The notes: generated by a model from the letters alone, not told the origin. 64,000 nt of DNA from Halocynthiibacter sp049608145 (GCF_049608145.1 NZ_JBMYXF010000011.1:6948-70947); one strand, 5' to 3'. Positions 33,085-42,828 are shown, numbered from the stretch's first letter. Translations and numbers: made by a program.

Positions 33085-34962
33085 ATGAGTTATGCAATTT
33101 TGACCGATATCGGTCGCAATAAAGAAGCCCTGGCGCTGGCAGGCGGCGCGGCTTTGAATATCACAGATATCGCATGGGGGGATGGGGATCGTTTTCCTGC
33201 AGGGCCTGAGTTGACGCTCTTGAGTGAGCAGGGGCGTAAGCCAGTGCAACTTCAAGGCCAGTCTCCCAACAGCCCCAATATCGCGTTCTTTGAAATTCTG
33301 CTGGCTGAACCCGAAGGGCCGTATACAATCCGCGAGGCCGGTCTGTTTGATGCAGATGGTGATATGATCGCTATCGCGCGTTATGATCCTGCTGTGCCAA
33401 AGGCTGTGAATACAAATGCAGTGACTTTGCGTCTAAGTGTTTTGTTTTCGGACCTTCAAAATATCGTTTTGACCGTGAGCTCAAGTTCACTTCTTGTACC
33501 TGCATCGCGTGTGGTTACGGCAGGAGCTGGCTTAACGGGTGGCGGTGATCTTGTTTCTGATATCACACTGGCTGCTGACATTGCGACGCAGGCCCAAGCG
33601 CAAGCCGGAGCCAGCAACACGAAACTTATGACCCCTCTGCGGTCTAAGAATTTGTTTGATACACTTATTGCACAGCAACCCGCCCAAGTGGTTGTGGCGA
33701 CGCAAGCCGAGGCGCTTGCGGGGACCAACAACACCAAGATGATGACGCCATTGCGGTCTAAAAGCCTGATTGATACCGTGGTCGCCGCTGTCATTGATAG
33801 TGCACCGGGGGCGTTGGATACTTTGAATGAATTGGCGGCGGCGCTGGGGGATGATCCGAACTTTGCCGCAACCATCACCGGGCAGATCGCAGCGCTTTCC
33901 ACCCAAGTGAATGCTGCGGGCGTGCCAATTGGTCAGATCGCGGGGTTCCATGCTGATACAGCCCCACCGGGTTGGCTGATCTGTGATGGCGCGGCTGTAA
34001 CAACCGCATATCCCGAATTGCGCACCCATCTTTTGGCGCAAGCTGGTGTTGTGACCGATGTCAGTGGTGATCCGCTTTTGCCGGATTATCGCGGTGAATT
34101 CATGCGGGGTTTAGATACTGGGCGTGGCGTGGATGTGGGGCGTGTGCTGGGATCAGCACAGGCGGATGAATTTAAAGCGCACAGTCACACTTTGGATGGT
34201 GAATGGACCGACCAAAGTGGGAGTAATGGTGTCGTTCATACGGGGCAGTCAAGGTCCGACGGTAGCGTCACAAATAACACTGGCGGATCAGAAACCCGCC
34301 CGCGCAACATCGCGGCCCTTATCTGCATGAAAGCCGCCGATCAGCCCTTGAGTTCTGGCACAGGCGGCACCGGGGGCGCTTCGCCCGTTATCGCCACTTT
34401 GCTTGAGGCGCAGGCTGGAACCAATAACACCAAGATGATGACCCCTTTGCGGGTTGCTCAGTATCTTGCGGCCAACCCATCGGGAACAGGGGGATCGACT
34501 GGATCAACCCAGATGATGCATGTGCGTGACGAAAAACCATCGGGCACCAACGGTGGCAATGCGATCGCGCAGGTGAACACTATCCGAGACCTGAACACGG
34601 TGGTGGCAAACAACATTCCCGGCGCATCTCTTTTGGCGAACACGATCACATTGCCAGAGGGCACCTATGACATTCGCGCCCGTGCGCCCGCAACGCGGGT
34701 GTTTGGTCATAAAGCTCATTTGTTCAACGCCACCGATAATGTTGTCGCGTTGGAGGGATCCAATGCATTTTCAGTCGATGCGGCGGCAAATTTAAATTTC
34801 CAAACGGACAGTATCGTTGAGGGCCGCCTGGTTGTGCCATCGGGTGGCCGTGATTTTACGTTGCGCCACTACACGCGAAATACCTCCGCAAACAGTTTCG
34901 GCCTGACAGTCCCCGGTTCGGGCATTGAAGTCTATTCAAGTGTTTCAATATGGAAGGTGTGA
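33085..34962 (+). CDS. Tail fibre with collar domain
   Basis: The 625-residue protein begins with a phage tail-collar N-terminal domain (about 1-130, ITDIAWGDGD, IREAGLFDADGDMIAIA). It has three copies of a QAGTNNTKMMTPLR-type repeat (about residues 175, 215 and 450), a collar domain with GFHADTAPPGWLICDGAAV and LPDYRGEFMRGLD (about 285-420), and a unique C-terminal region. It should bind the bacterial surface and set host range. The repeats are the sites where fibre modules are commonly swapped. Confidence 0.9.
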   Translation: MSYAILTDIGRNKEALALAGGAALNITDIAWGDGDRFPAGPELTLLSEQGRKPVQLQGQSPNSPNIAFFEILLAEPEGPYTIREAGLFDADGDMIAIARYDPAVPKAVNTNAVTLRLSVLFSDLQNIVLTVSSSSLLVPASRVVTAGAGLTGGGDLVSDITLAADIATQAQAQAGASNTKLMTPLRSKNLFDTLIAQQPAQVVVATQAEALAGTNNTKMMTPLRSKSLIDTVVAAVIDSAPGALDTLNELAAALGDDPNFAATITGQIAALSTQVNAAGVPIGQIAGFHADTAPPGWLICDGAAVTTAYPELRTHLLAQAGVVTDVSGDPLLPDYRGEFMRGLDTGRGVDVGRVLGSAQADEFKAHSHTLDGEWTDQSGSNGVVHTGQSRSDGSVTNNTGGSETRPRNIAALICMKAADQPLSSGTGGTGGASPVIATLLEAQAGTNNTKMMTPLRVAQYLAANPSGTGGSTGSTQMMHVRDEKPSGTNGGNAIAQVNTIRDLNTVVANNIPGASLLANTITLPEGTYDIRARAPATRVFGHKAHLFNATDNVVALEGSNAFSVDAAANLNFQTDSIVEGRLVVPSGGRDFTLRHYTRNTSANSFGLTVPGSGIEVYSSVSIWKV

Positions 34963-34964
34963 AC

Positions 34965-35510
34965 ATGAACGTCTCAAAGCTTGAGAACGGCACTGTGGTG
35001 CAAACATGGCGCGACGTGGAAACGACAGATGAGTTTCGCGTCAAATACGGCCTCTATGGCGCTGAATATAGCGCAACGCCTGAGGGTGTTGGGCCGGGTC
35101 ATGTTGTGAATGATAAGGGGGAATATTCGATCCCAGCCGTTAAAGTGACCCCTGAGCAGATTACAGAAGAACGCAATCGGCGCATCACGGCAGGTTTTAA
35201 GTTTGAGGGCCATATCTTCCAGGCTGACCCTGAAAGCCTTGCCAATATCACAGGTGCTGCGACCGCTGCCATCGGGGCATTGGTGGCGGGGCAGTCAGGT
35301 GAAGACGTGAATTGGATCGATCCCAAAGCGCCTTTCGTTTGGCTGGCCTCTGACAATACGCAAGTGCCTATGTCGCCACTGACAGTTGTGGCATTTGGCA
35401 ACGCAGCAATGGCCCATAAATCACGTCACATTCACGCGGCACGGGTGCTGAAAGACATGTCCCCAATTCCGCAGAGCTTCGCGGATGATAAATATTGGGG
35501 CGGTGCATAA
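34965..35510 (+). CDS. Tail fibre assembly-like protein (DUF4376-type)
   Basis: The 181-residue protein has a first part of short strands and a second part (ITEERNRRITAGFKFEGHIFQADPESLANITGA) typical of DUF4376 proteins encoded beside phage tail fibres. Such genes are thought to help fold or attach the fibre. It starts at the ATG after the fibre gene; a longer frame overlaps that gene slightly. Confidence 0.75.
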   Translation: MNVSKLENGTVVQTWRDVETTDEFRVKYGLYGAEYSATPEGVGPGHVVNDKGEYSIPAVKVTPEQITEERNRRITAGFKFEGHIFQADPESLANITGAATAAIGALVAGQSGEDVNWIDPKAPFVWLASDNTQVPMSPLTVVAFGNAAMAHKSRHIHAARVLKDMSPIPQSFADDKYWGGA

Positions 35511-35609
35511 GGCGCATGTTTTCAACGGGTGAACAGCGCAGTTGACTTGATCACGCGGCCATTCACCGAACCACTTTAATTCACTCATATGGCGGCTTCG
35601 CAATATCTC

Positions 35610-35632
35610 CCCGGCCAGCGTGCCGGGTTTTC
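35610..35632 (+). terminator. Terminator-like hairpin before the sheath gene
   Basis: CCCGGC and GCCGGG pair over a six-base loop and are followed by TTTTC. The region 35,511-35,653 holds no gene. Confidence 0.55.
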
Positions 35633-35653
35633 TTATGTCCAAAGGAGAGACCA

Positions 35654-36832
35654 ATGGCTAATCTCAGCTTTCACCACGGCACGCGACTGTCGGAATCTAA
35701 TGAAACACCTGTTCTTGTGCAAGTCGCGCAAACGGCGGTCGTGGGCTTGTTGGGGACGGCACCAGATGCCGATCCAATTAAGTTTCCGTTGAACACCCCG
35801 GTGCTTTTGAAAGGCACGCCCACGGATGCTGAGGGGATTGGTGATGCCGGCACGTTGAAGGACGCCATCGATGATGTGTTTGACCAGGTTGGGGCTTACA
35901 CCATTGTTATTCGCGTTGAAGAAGGCGTGGATCTTGCGGCGACCATGTCCAATCTTGTTGGTGACTCCACGGCTCGCACGGGTGTGCATGCGCTTCTGAA
36001 ATGCGAACCGATGTTGGGCATCAAGCCACGTTTGATTGCGGCCCCTGGCTTCACATCGGGTGACGGTTTGGTGGCAAATCCGGTGGTTGCAGAATTGGTC
36101 GGTGTATTGGACGCCTTGCGCGCTGTGGCGTTCGTTGATGGGCCAGATACAGATGATGCGACTGCAATCCTGTATCGTCAGCTGATCGGTTCACAGCGGG
36201 TCTATGTTGTGGATCCAAAGGTTTTGGTTTGGGACACGACCACTGATGCCTATGTTGGTCGCCCTGCATCTGCGCGGTTTGCTGGTGTGCAGGCGCGTGT
36301 TGATAAGGCATTGGGCTTTTGGCATTCACTGTCGAACAGGCCAATCAATGGCATTGGCGGTGTATCGCGGCCTGTCACCTATGGCACGCATTCAAACTAC
36401 CTGAATGAAAACCATGTGAATACGGTCCTCAATACCGGAGAGAGCTTTATTACTTGGGGCAATCGGGGGGCGACGGGGGATGACCTTTGGGTATTCCTTG
36501 CTGTTCGGCGCACGGCTGACTTTATCAATGAGGCCATTGAAAAAGCCTATATGGAGTTTGTCGATAAGCCATTCTCTGCGGCAAACCTTAAATTGATGAT
36601 TGAATCGGGCAATTCCGCAATGCGGACATTTGTGGCCGAAGGGGCTATCCTTGGTGGCAAGGTTTGGTTGAATGATGACCTTAATTCTCCAATTCAACTG
36701 GCTTCTGGCCGTATTATGCTGTCGCTTGATTTTGAACCGCCTGCACCGATGGAAGACATCCGTTTCATCGCGCATCGCAATATCGAATATTATCTGGAAC
36801 TGACAAAAACTGCGCTGAAGGGCGCGGCTTAG
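35654..36832 (+). CDS. Contractile tail sheath protein
   Basis: The 392-residue protein matches P2 FI: FHHGTRLSESNETPVLVQVAQTAVVGLLGTAP at the N-terminus, RPASARFAGVQARVDKALGFWHSLSNRPINGI in the middle and a C-terminal DFEPPAPMEDIRFIAHRN. It shortens on host contact and drives the tube through the envelope. This gene shows the phage is a myovirus type. The tube gene follows. Confidence 0.96.
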   Translation: MANLSFHHGTRLSESNETPVLVQVAQTAVVGLLGTAPDADPIKFPLNTPVLLKGTPTDAEGIGDAGTLKDAIDDVFDQVGAYTIVIRVEEGVDLAATMSNLVGDSTARTGVHALLKCEPMLGIKPRLIAAPGFTSGDGLVANPVVAELVGVLDALRAVAFVDGPDTDDATAILYRQLIGSQRVYVVDPKVLVWDTTTDAYVGRPASARFAGVQARVDKALGFWHSLSNRPINGIGGVSRPVTYGTHSNYLNENHVNTVLNTGESFITWGNRGATGDDLWVFLAVRRTADFINEAIEKAYMEFVDKPFSAANLKLMIESGNSAMRTFVAEGAILGGKVWLNDDLNSPIQLASGRIMLSLDFEPPAPMEDIRFIAHRNIEYYLELTKTALKGAA

Positions 36833-36929
36833 GTCAAGTTCCTTTGAGTTCTATTCCAGTGAAATAATGCAGGCGCCTATCTAGGGCGCTTGCCTGTTGC
36901 TGCGAAAGCGGCCTTCTAGGAGACATACA

Positions 36930-37436
36930 ATGAAATCTACTCCAGCCTATATTTTGCGCAATTGCGTTATTTGGGTGAATAACGATGTTAAGGCCGGGCA
37001 GATGTCCGAAGTTGGCATCCCCGCGTTCAAAGTTAAAACTGAGGGCGTTCGCAATGCAGGCATGGTGCGTGAACGCCAACTCGCAATGGGATATGAAACT
37101 GACGACCTCAAGTTCAAGCTTACAGGGTTTGACCCAGACACAATCGTAGAAGTAACCGGGAAACCCGGATCGGATAAGCCATTCATGGTGACCGGTGCGC
37201 TTGTGGATGAGGACGGGGTGACCAATAACGCGACGCTGTATTTGCGTGGCTTTATGAAATCCTTCGCCGGGGGAACGTGGAAGCCGGGGGACAAGGCTGA
37301 GGCTGAGTTCGAATTTGTCTGGAATTACTTCAAGTTTCAGATCGGCCAACGTGATCTGATTGAAGCCGATGATTTTGACGTCAGCATCGATGGTGTCAGT
37401 CAAACCGGCGACATCCGTTCTGCGCTATTGCTGTAA
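36930..37436 (+). CDS. Major tail tube protein
   Basis: The 168-residue protein matches P2 FII: a conserved early ILRNCVIWVNNDVKAGQMSEVGIPAFKVKTEGV and strand-rich core, ending DVSIDGVSQTGDIRSALL. It stacks to form the inner tube. AGGAGA lies before the ATG. A longer frame upstream (from 36897) is rejected because it lacks a ribosome site. Confidence 0.93.
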   Translation: MKSTPAYILRNCVIWVNNDVKAGQMSEVGIPAFKVKTEGVRNAGMVRERQLAMGYETDDLKFKLTGFDPDTIVEVTGKPGSDKPFMVTGALVDEDGVTNNATLYLRGFMKSFAGGTWKPGDKAEAEFEFVWNYFKFQIGQRDLIEADDFDVSIDGVSQTGDIRSALLL

Positions 37437-37448
37437 GGGAGAATGAAA

Positions 37449-37808
37449 ATGGAATTCCCAATTGAAGTCACCCTGAAACGCCCAGTTAAGCTCGGCGATG
37501 AGACGCATTCGATCTTGTTGTTTGATGAACCAGACCTTGATGCGCAACTCGCTTACGCTGAACTGGAGGCGAGTTTTGCAAAACCTCCGACCGTCATTGA
37601 TGCGGGGCGGGTGACCCGGTTCTGGATTGCGCGCCTAGCGGATGTTTCTGACAAGGTCGTCGGTAAGATCAAGGGCAGCGATCTTGATGTGATCAATGAA
37701 GTCCTTGAAAAGGTGTTAGGTTTTGCATCGGGTGCTGATGAGGATGGCATATCAGATGATCCAATCTCGGGGGACGAGCCTTCGGGAAACGAACCCCCGG
37801 CAAAGTAG
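37449..37808 (+). CDS. Tail assembly chaperone E (short product)
   Basis: The 119-residue protein matches the GpE/gp41-type tail assembly chaperones: EVTLKRPVKLGDETHSILLFDEPD, then helices, and an acidic disordered tail rich in D, E, P and S. It is made in excess and binds the tape measure. GGGAG sits seven bases before this ATG; an ATG at 37443 is too close to it. A slippery heptamer near the 3' end allows a longer E-E' fusion. Confidence 0.85.
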   Translation: MEFPIEVTLKRPVKLGDETHSILLFDEPDLDAQLAYAELEASFAKPPTVIDAGRVTRFWIARLADVSDKVVGKIKGSDLDVINEVLEKVLGFASGADEDGISDDPISGDEPSGNEPPAK

Positions 37809-37957
37809 CAGAAGATCTGCGCTTTGCCGCTGGTTTTGTGGCGTCGGTATTTTCGACGCCACTGCCACAAGTTCTGGCGATGAAGATTTCCAGCTTTAAG
37901 AAGTGGTATGCAGCTGCACAAAAAGTGTTCGATGCAACCCGTCTGAAGTTTGAATAG
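37449..37957 (+). CDS. Tail assembly chaperone E-E' fusion, by programmed -1 frameshift
   Basis: Codons G-GGA-AAC at 37784-37790 form a canonical slippery heptamer GGGAAAC in the reading frame. The -1 frame stays open from 37760 to 37957 and ends in a helical E'-type segment (LRFAAGFVASVFSTPLPQV, then KISSFKKWYAAAQKVFDA). A shift at the heptamer gives a product of 169 residues. P2 and lambda make their long tail chaperones in this way. The ratio of products is not known. Confidence 0.7.
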
Positions 37958-37959
37958 GC

Positions 37960-38178
37960 TTAGTCGTCAGACAGCGGTTGCTGAAAGCTATTAAGTGCGC
38001 CCGGTTGGATCGATCCATCCGGGCCGTTTTCATCTGTGAAGGCGCGATACAGGGTGACAAGCAGCAATGCAAAGGCTCCAGCGCCCCATATGCCCCCCGC
38101 ATAAACCCCAAGCGGGATTGTCGCACCAATAGCGGCGGCAATCATCAAAACAGCAAAAAACATCGCAAAAATATCCAT
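37960..38178 (-). CDS. Small membrane protein on the reverse strand (possible moron)
   Basis: The 72-residue frame has two hydrophobic helices (about 1-22 and 28-44) and a polar tail. It lies between the chaperone and tape measure genes, read the other way, and fills the gap from just after the E' stop. The start has a weak ribosome site. Coding is plausible but not certain. Confidence 0.45.
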   Translation of the reverse strand: MDIFAMFFAVLMIAAAIGATIPLGVYAGGIWGAGAFALLLVTLYRAFTDENGPDGSIQPGALNSFQQPLSDD

Positions 38179-38226
38179 GCCTTTAATCTAGGCATTTTTT
38201 GACAAAAACTCAAGGCGGGCAACACA

Positions 38227-41037
38227 ATGGCTGGCAAGCGGATCACGACTGAACTTCGAATTAAAGCAGTCGACGAATATTCAGAAAAAATCCGGAATAT
38301 GTCGGGTGTTACGGGTCGCTTTGCAGCCAAGGTGCGTGCGGAAATGGGGCGACTGCAGGATTTGCGTGGCCCTTTGCGCCTGATTGAAGACTTTAAATCT
38401 GCGCAATCCACATTCAGTCAGTCCGAGGCTGCAGTGCGGAAGTCACGCCAGCGCCTAAAAGAGCTGCGCGCGGAAATAAATGCGACCGAAAATCCAACCA
38501 AGAAGATGACGCAAGAGTTCGATCGTGCGCAACGCGCTGACGAGAGAATGCGTCGCACTCACGAGCGAAACAAAACGGAATTATCAGCGCTGCAGGGCAA
38601 GTTGCGCTCTGCGGGTATCAATACTGGGGATCTCGCAGGGGAACAGCGCCGTCTGAGCAACGATCTGGATCGAGCCAGCGGCGCTTTTGCGCGCCAAACG
38701 CAGCGCATGGAACGCCTGAAGACCATGCAGGATCGCTTAACTGCGGGTCGTGCGCGTATGGATCGCACCTTGGCGCGCTCTGCAAACCTTAGCTTTGTTG
38801 GCAATGCCGCGATGGCAACCGGGCGGCGTATCATCTCAGGCCTTTCGGCTCCGATCATGCAAGCGGTTGAATTTGAATCCGCGATGTCAGATGTGCGCAA
38901 AGTCGTGGACTTTGAAAGTCCTGAAGCGTTCAAAACCATGTCTGAGGATATTTTGCAGCTGTCGACACGGATCCCAATTGCTGCAACGGGTCTCGCTGAA
39001 ATTGTTGCTGCAGGTGGGCAATCCGGCGTGGCTCAAGATGAACTGACCCGCTTTGCTGAAATGGCTGCAAAAATTGGCGTGGCTTTTGATATATCCGCGG
39101 GGCAATCGGGTGAATCGATGGCCCGCATAAAAACGGCTATGGATCTGGATCTGGACCAAACTGGATCGCTGTTTGATGCAATGAACCATCTGTCAAACAA
39201 CTCTGCAGCGCGGGCCGACCAGACGTTGGACTTTCTAAACCGCGCAGGTGCCGACGGTGCAAACTTTGGGTTCGATAGTACGGAAACACTCGCGATTGGT
39301 GCGGCGATGATCGCGGCAGGTGCCGGGGCGGATACGGCAGGAACATCATTTCGCAATATGGGGCGGGCGCTGACAAAAGGTGAAAGCGCGACCAACCGTC
39401 AATCTGCGGCTTACACAAAACTGGGCCTTGATGCAGGTGCGGTGGCACGCAGTATGCAGGAGGACGCTGTGGGCACCACAATGGATGTGTTGCAGCGCCT
39501 CAATCAGCTTCCGGATCATCTGCGGGCCTCTACGATGTCAGACCTGTTTGGTGATGAGGCGCGTGAGCTGACCAAACTATTGAACAACATGGAACTCATG
39601 CCTGAGATGTTGGGCATGGTTGCGGATGAGACGCAATACCTTGGAAGCTCAGAGGCTGAATATGCTGAGAGATCGAAAACCACGGCGAATAATATGCAGT
39701 TGGCGCGCAATCAAATGACACGATTGGGGGTGAGTGTTGGTGAGGTGGTTTTGCCCGCTCTCAATGAATTGCTGACAAAGTCTCAGGTGTTTATTGATAA
39801 GATGGTGATCTGGACGAAGGAGCACCCAAAGCTCACGAAATGGTTGGTTATCGGTGGCCTTGCCCTTGGGGCCATGGCTGTCGCCGGTGGCGTTTTGTTG
39901 ACCGTGGCTGCGGGGCTTATTGGCACTCTGGCCGTTTTGCGGTTTGGGTTGGTTGGCCTTGGTGCGCGTGCAATGTTTGCTGGCGGTGGGGTTTCTAACT
40001 TGACCGGACGATTTGGGCGGCTTGGACGAATGCGCCGTTTTAGGTTGGCACGACTGATTACTCCTCTACGTTGGGGCGCAAGTTTAATTCCTGCAATTAA
40101 CTGGGGATCTATGTTTGGCCGCTTGGGGCGGTTTGGCATGAATGCATCGGGCTGGGGGCGGTTGATTACACCGCTCAAATGGTTGGGCCGTGGGGCCTTG
40201 CGGTTTATCCCTGTTATTGGTTGGGCAATTTTTGCTGCAGAGATTGGATACTTTGCTTGGAATTCCATCATCAAACCGCTTGGCTGGGATAAATACCTCA
40301 GCCGCGACGGCCTTGTTGAAGGGCTCAATGGTTTGACGCCGGGGTTTGAGTGGGGATGGATTATTGATCAGATCCGCTGGACTGTGTTCTTGCCCGCTAC
40401 GGCTTTGATGTCCGCTTGGAAAGTTCTTCGCGGGGAAGCGACATGGCGCGATATCATTGAGGATATTCCTTGGATGAGTTGGTTCAACTTTGAATGGATC
40501 GATCTTTTACCTTCATGGGATTGGTCCGCAATTATACCCGATTTTAATCTTGGGGGTATGTTCGCCGCAGTGCCGGGCGCTGCTTCTGAAGTGCCAGGTG
40601 GGGCGGCTCCCTTTCAACGTGGCGCTGACAGAGGCTATGGAGGGGAGCGTGCATTGGGTGGTCCTGTTGCTGCAGGGCGGCCCTATCTCGTGAATGAAAA
40701 TACACCACGTTCTGAGATATTTGTGCCGTCAACATCGGGTGGGATTTTGAATGTCGCCCAGGCGCAAAGTGTTATGCGCAAATCTCTACAGGGTGGTGGC
40801 CGTATTCGAGCGGCTGGTCTTGCTGCACTTACATCTTCGGCACTTGCGGGGTCGGCTGCGGCGATGCCCTCTGGCGGGGCACCAGTCGGTCAATCCACCA
40901 CAACGCGCGTGGAAATTGGCAGCATTCAGATCACGGCACCCTCAGGCGTTTCTGATCCTGAAGGGTTGGTCAATCTTTTGGAGGCGCGATTGGGAGACCG
41001 TATCTCGGCGACCCTTGCTGCAAGCTTTTCTGATTAA
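38227..41037 (+). CDS. Tail tape measure protein
   Basis: The 936-residue protein has a coiled-coil N-terminus (about 1-170), a TP901-type core with AVEFESAMSDVRKVVDFESPEAF, and GLAEIVAAGGQSGVAQDELTRFAEMA (about 215-300). Hydrophobic segments follow at about 530-580 and 650-680, with W-rich regions. It sets tail length and may form the membrane channel for DNA entry. Position after E/E' is the standard order. Confidence 0.95.
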   Translation: MAGKRITTELRIKAVDEYSEKIRNMSGVTGRFAAKVRAEMGRLQDLRGPLRLIEDFKSAQSTFSQSEAAVRKSRQRLKELRAEINATENPTKKMTQEFDRAQRADERMRRTHERNKTELSALQGKLRSAGINTGDLAGEQRRLSNDLDRASGAFARQTQRMERLKTMQDRLTAGRARMDRTLARSANLSFVGNAAMATGRRIISGLSAPIMQAVEFESAMSDVRKVVDFESPEAFKTMSEDILQLSTRIPIAATGLAEIVAAGGQSGVAQDELTRFAEMAAKIGVAFDISAGQSGESMARIKTAMDLDLDQTGSLFDAMNHLSNNSAARADQTLDFLNRAGADGANFGFDSTETLAIGAAMIAAGAGADTAGTSFRNMGRALTKGESATNRQSAAYTKLGLDAGAVARSMQEDAVGTTMDVLQRLNQLPDHLRASTMSDLFGDEARELTKLLNNMELMPEMLGMVADETQYLGSSEAEYAERSKTTANNMQLARNQMTRLGVSVGEVVLPALNELLTKSQVFIDKMVIWTKEHPKLTKWLVIGGLALGAMAVAGGVLLTVAAGLIGTLAVLRFGLVGLGARAMFAGGGVSNLTGRFGRLGRMRRFRLARLITPLRWGASLIPAINWGSMFGRLGRFGMNASGWGRLITPLKWLGRGALRFIPVIGWAIFAAEIGYFAWNSIIKPLGWDKYLSRDGLVEGLNGLTPGFEWGWIIDQIRWTVFLPATALMSAWKVLRGEATWRDIIEDIPWMSWFNFEWIDLLPSWDWSAIIPDFNLGGMFAAVPGAASEVPGGAAPFQRGADRGYGGERALGGPVAAGRPYLVNENTPRSEIFVPSTSGGILNVAQAQSVMRKSLQGGGRIRAAGLAALTSSALAGSAAAMPSGGAPVGQSTTTRVEIGSIQITAPSGVSDPEGLVNLLEARLGDRISATLAASFSD

Positions 41038-41048
41038 GGAGACATCAT

Positions 41049-41471
41049 ATGTCTGGACCCGTCACCATGGCCCTTGGGCCGTTTATGTTTAAGTCACATG
41101 GCTTTAGCTACACAGATGTCAGTCGGAAGCTGGATACGACCTGGGCGGAACTTGAAACCGTAGGTGGCCTGAACGCGCTGCAATGGACTGGCCCGCGTTC
41201 TGAAACCATCACCATCAACGGGGTTTTGTTCCCCGCTGAATGGGGTGGGGCTGGAACTTTGGAAGGGGTGCGCCTGGCCGCGAAAAACGGGTTTCCGCTA
41301 ATATTCGTGAGTTTAGGCGGAAAGGTATTTGGTAATCATGCCATCCAAACCGTTGATGAAGACCGCACGGTACATGATCGCCATGGTGCGCCAAGGCGGA
41401 ATGCCTATTCGATTGGATTGAAACGCATGGGGTCGGGGTTTTCTTTACGCTCTCTCTTGGGAGGGATGTGA
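41049..41471 (+). CDS. Tail protein U
   Basis: The 140-residue protein matches the gpU family of P2-like tails: MALGPFMFKSHGFSYTDVSRKLDTTWAEL, then LNALQWTGPRSETITINGVLFP and a KVFGNHAIQTVDEDRTV segment. gpU lies at the tail end near the baseplate hub. Its stop overlaps the gpX start. Confidence 0.9.
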   Translation: MSGPVTMALGPFMFKSHGFSYTDVSRKLDTTWAELETVGGLNALQWTGPRSETITINGVLFPAEWGGAGTLEGVRLAAKNGFPLIFVSLGGKVFGNHAIQTVDEDRTVHDRHGAPRRNAYSIGLKRMGSGFSLRSLLGGM

Positions 41472-41680
41472 TGTCGTCCACATATATCACCAAAGAAAAT
41501 GATGCTTTGGATTTGATTTGCGCCCGCCATTATGGTCGCCAGGCTGGTGCCGTTGAAAGGGTTCTGGAGGCAAACCCGGATATTACGCCCATTGCACATC
41601 GCCCACCTGCTGGTGTGCGAATTACACTGCCAGACGTTGTTCTGAATAAATCCAAGGGGGCGGTGAAACTATGGGACTAA
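41471..41680 (+). CDS. Tail protein X (LysM-like)
   Basis: The 69-residue protein has a LysM-like fold: YITKENDALDLICARHYGRQAGAVERVLEANPDI, then PAGVRITLPDVV. gpX acts in baseplate or tail assembly in P2. Its end overlaps the gpD start by 10 bp. Confidence 0.88.
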   Translation: MSSTYITKENDALDLICARHYGRQAGAVERVLEANPDITPIAHRPPAGVRITLPDVVLNKSKGAVKLWD

Positions 41681-42693
41681 TTACGCATCCAAAGATTCAT
41701 GTTGATATCGATGGTGTGCCTGTATCGGGGTTGTTTTTCAAACGTCTGATAAGCCTTGAAATCATTGACCGCGAGGGCATCCGTTCAGACACGTTGCGAT
41801 TGGTGTTTAACGATGCTGCACCGCATTTTGACAGTCCGCGCCGAGGAGCCGTTGCCAATGTGACGATCCAACCAAATGACGGGGGTGGCGGGTTTGTTGG
41901 ATCCTATGTGATCGATAGCGTGGATTACAATTGCCACCCTTACACGATCTCTGTTGGCGGGCATTCTGCAGACCTACGCTCTGAAATGAAGACGCAAAGA
42001 TCGAGGCATTGGGATGATCGATCGGTCAAAGACATCGTGTCGGAAATCGCGGGTGCCTATGATCTGGAGGTCAAGATATCAGATGTTGTGTCGTCTCATG
42101 TCTACAAATGGATTGGCCAGCAAGATGAATCCGATCTTCAGTTTTTGGAACGCTTGGCCAAGCGCCATGGGGCTTTGTTCACGATAAAGAATGGTGCGCT
42201 GCTTTGGCTGGAACGTGGAGTAGGTAAGACTGCAGATGGGGTCGAGGTGCCCGCTGCTGTCATCGTGTTTGAGGCAATTATCGCGGACAGTTGTCGGACG
42301 TCTGAAACTGATGTGGATCGGTTTGGCAAGGTGAAGGCATTCTATCAGGATCGGGCAGGGGCCAAACGCCAAGAGGTTGTCGTTGACGGTGATCCAGACG
42401 CCAGCGGTGAACATGTCATTCGCGAAGCCTTCGGAACGAAAGCAGAGGCGCTGGCTGGGGCGCAAGCCTTTGCGCGTGAAATGTTGCGTGGCCTCGTGAA
42501 CACCACATGTACGATCTCAGGTCGGCCAGGTTTGATGGCGGGACAGCCTCTCTCTTATCTTGGGGTGCGACCGGGGATTGACGGAAAGCAGTTCATTTTG
42601 GGCATGGTGAAACACAATTTCTCCAAATCAAGTGGGCTTCAAACCTCCTTTAAGGGGACGTTGAAAGCCACAAAGCTGAAAGTGAAAAACTGA
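41671..42693 (+). CDS. Late control/baseplate hub protein D
   Basis: The 340-residue protein matches P2 gpD, the hub at the base of the tail tube: SLEIIDREGIRSDTLRLVFNDA, SVGGHSADLRSEMKTQRSRHWDDRSVKDIVSEIAGAYDL and QQDESDLQFLERLAKRHGALFTIKNG. It completes the tail module. A short gap before the lysis genes follows. Confidence 0.93.
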   Translation: MGLITHPKIHVDIDGVPVSGLFFKRLISLEIIDREGIRSDTLRLVFNDAAPHFDSPRRGAVANVTIQPNDGGGGFVGSYVIDSVDYNCHPYTISVGGHSADLRSEMKTQRSRHWDDRSVKDIVSEIAGAYDLEVKISDVVSSHVYKWIGQQDESDLQFLERLAKRHGALFTIKNGALLWLERGVGKTADGVEVPAAVIVFEAIIADSCRTSETDVDRFGKVKAFYQDRAGAKRQEVVVDGDPDASGEHVIREAFGTKAEALAGAQAFAREMLRGLVNTTCTISGRPGLMAGQPLSYLGVRPGIDGKQFILGMVKHNFSKSSGLQTSFKGTLKATKLKVKN

Positions 42694-42828
42694 AAGCGGC
42701 GGAATAGTTGAATGTTGGAAGGCGGGCAATTGTGTGGCGTTCCCAATCGTCGGAAGTTGGATGCAGGGACAGGCTCTGACGCATCCCGATGTACGAAATT
42801 ATTACAAAAGTAAAAAGGAAGTAATGCT

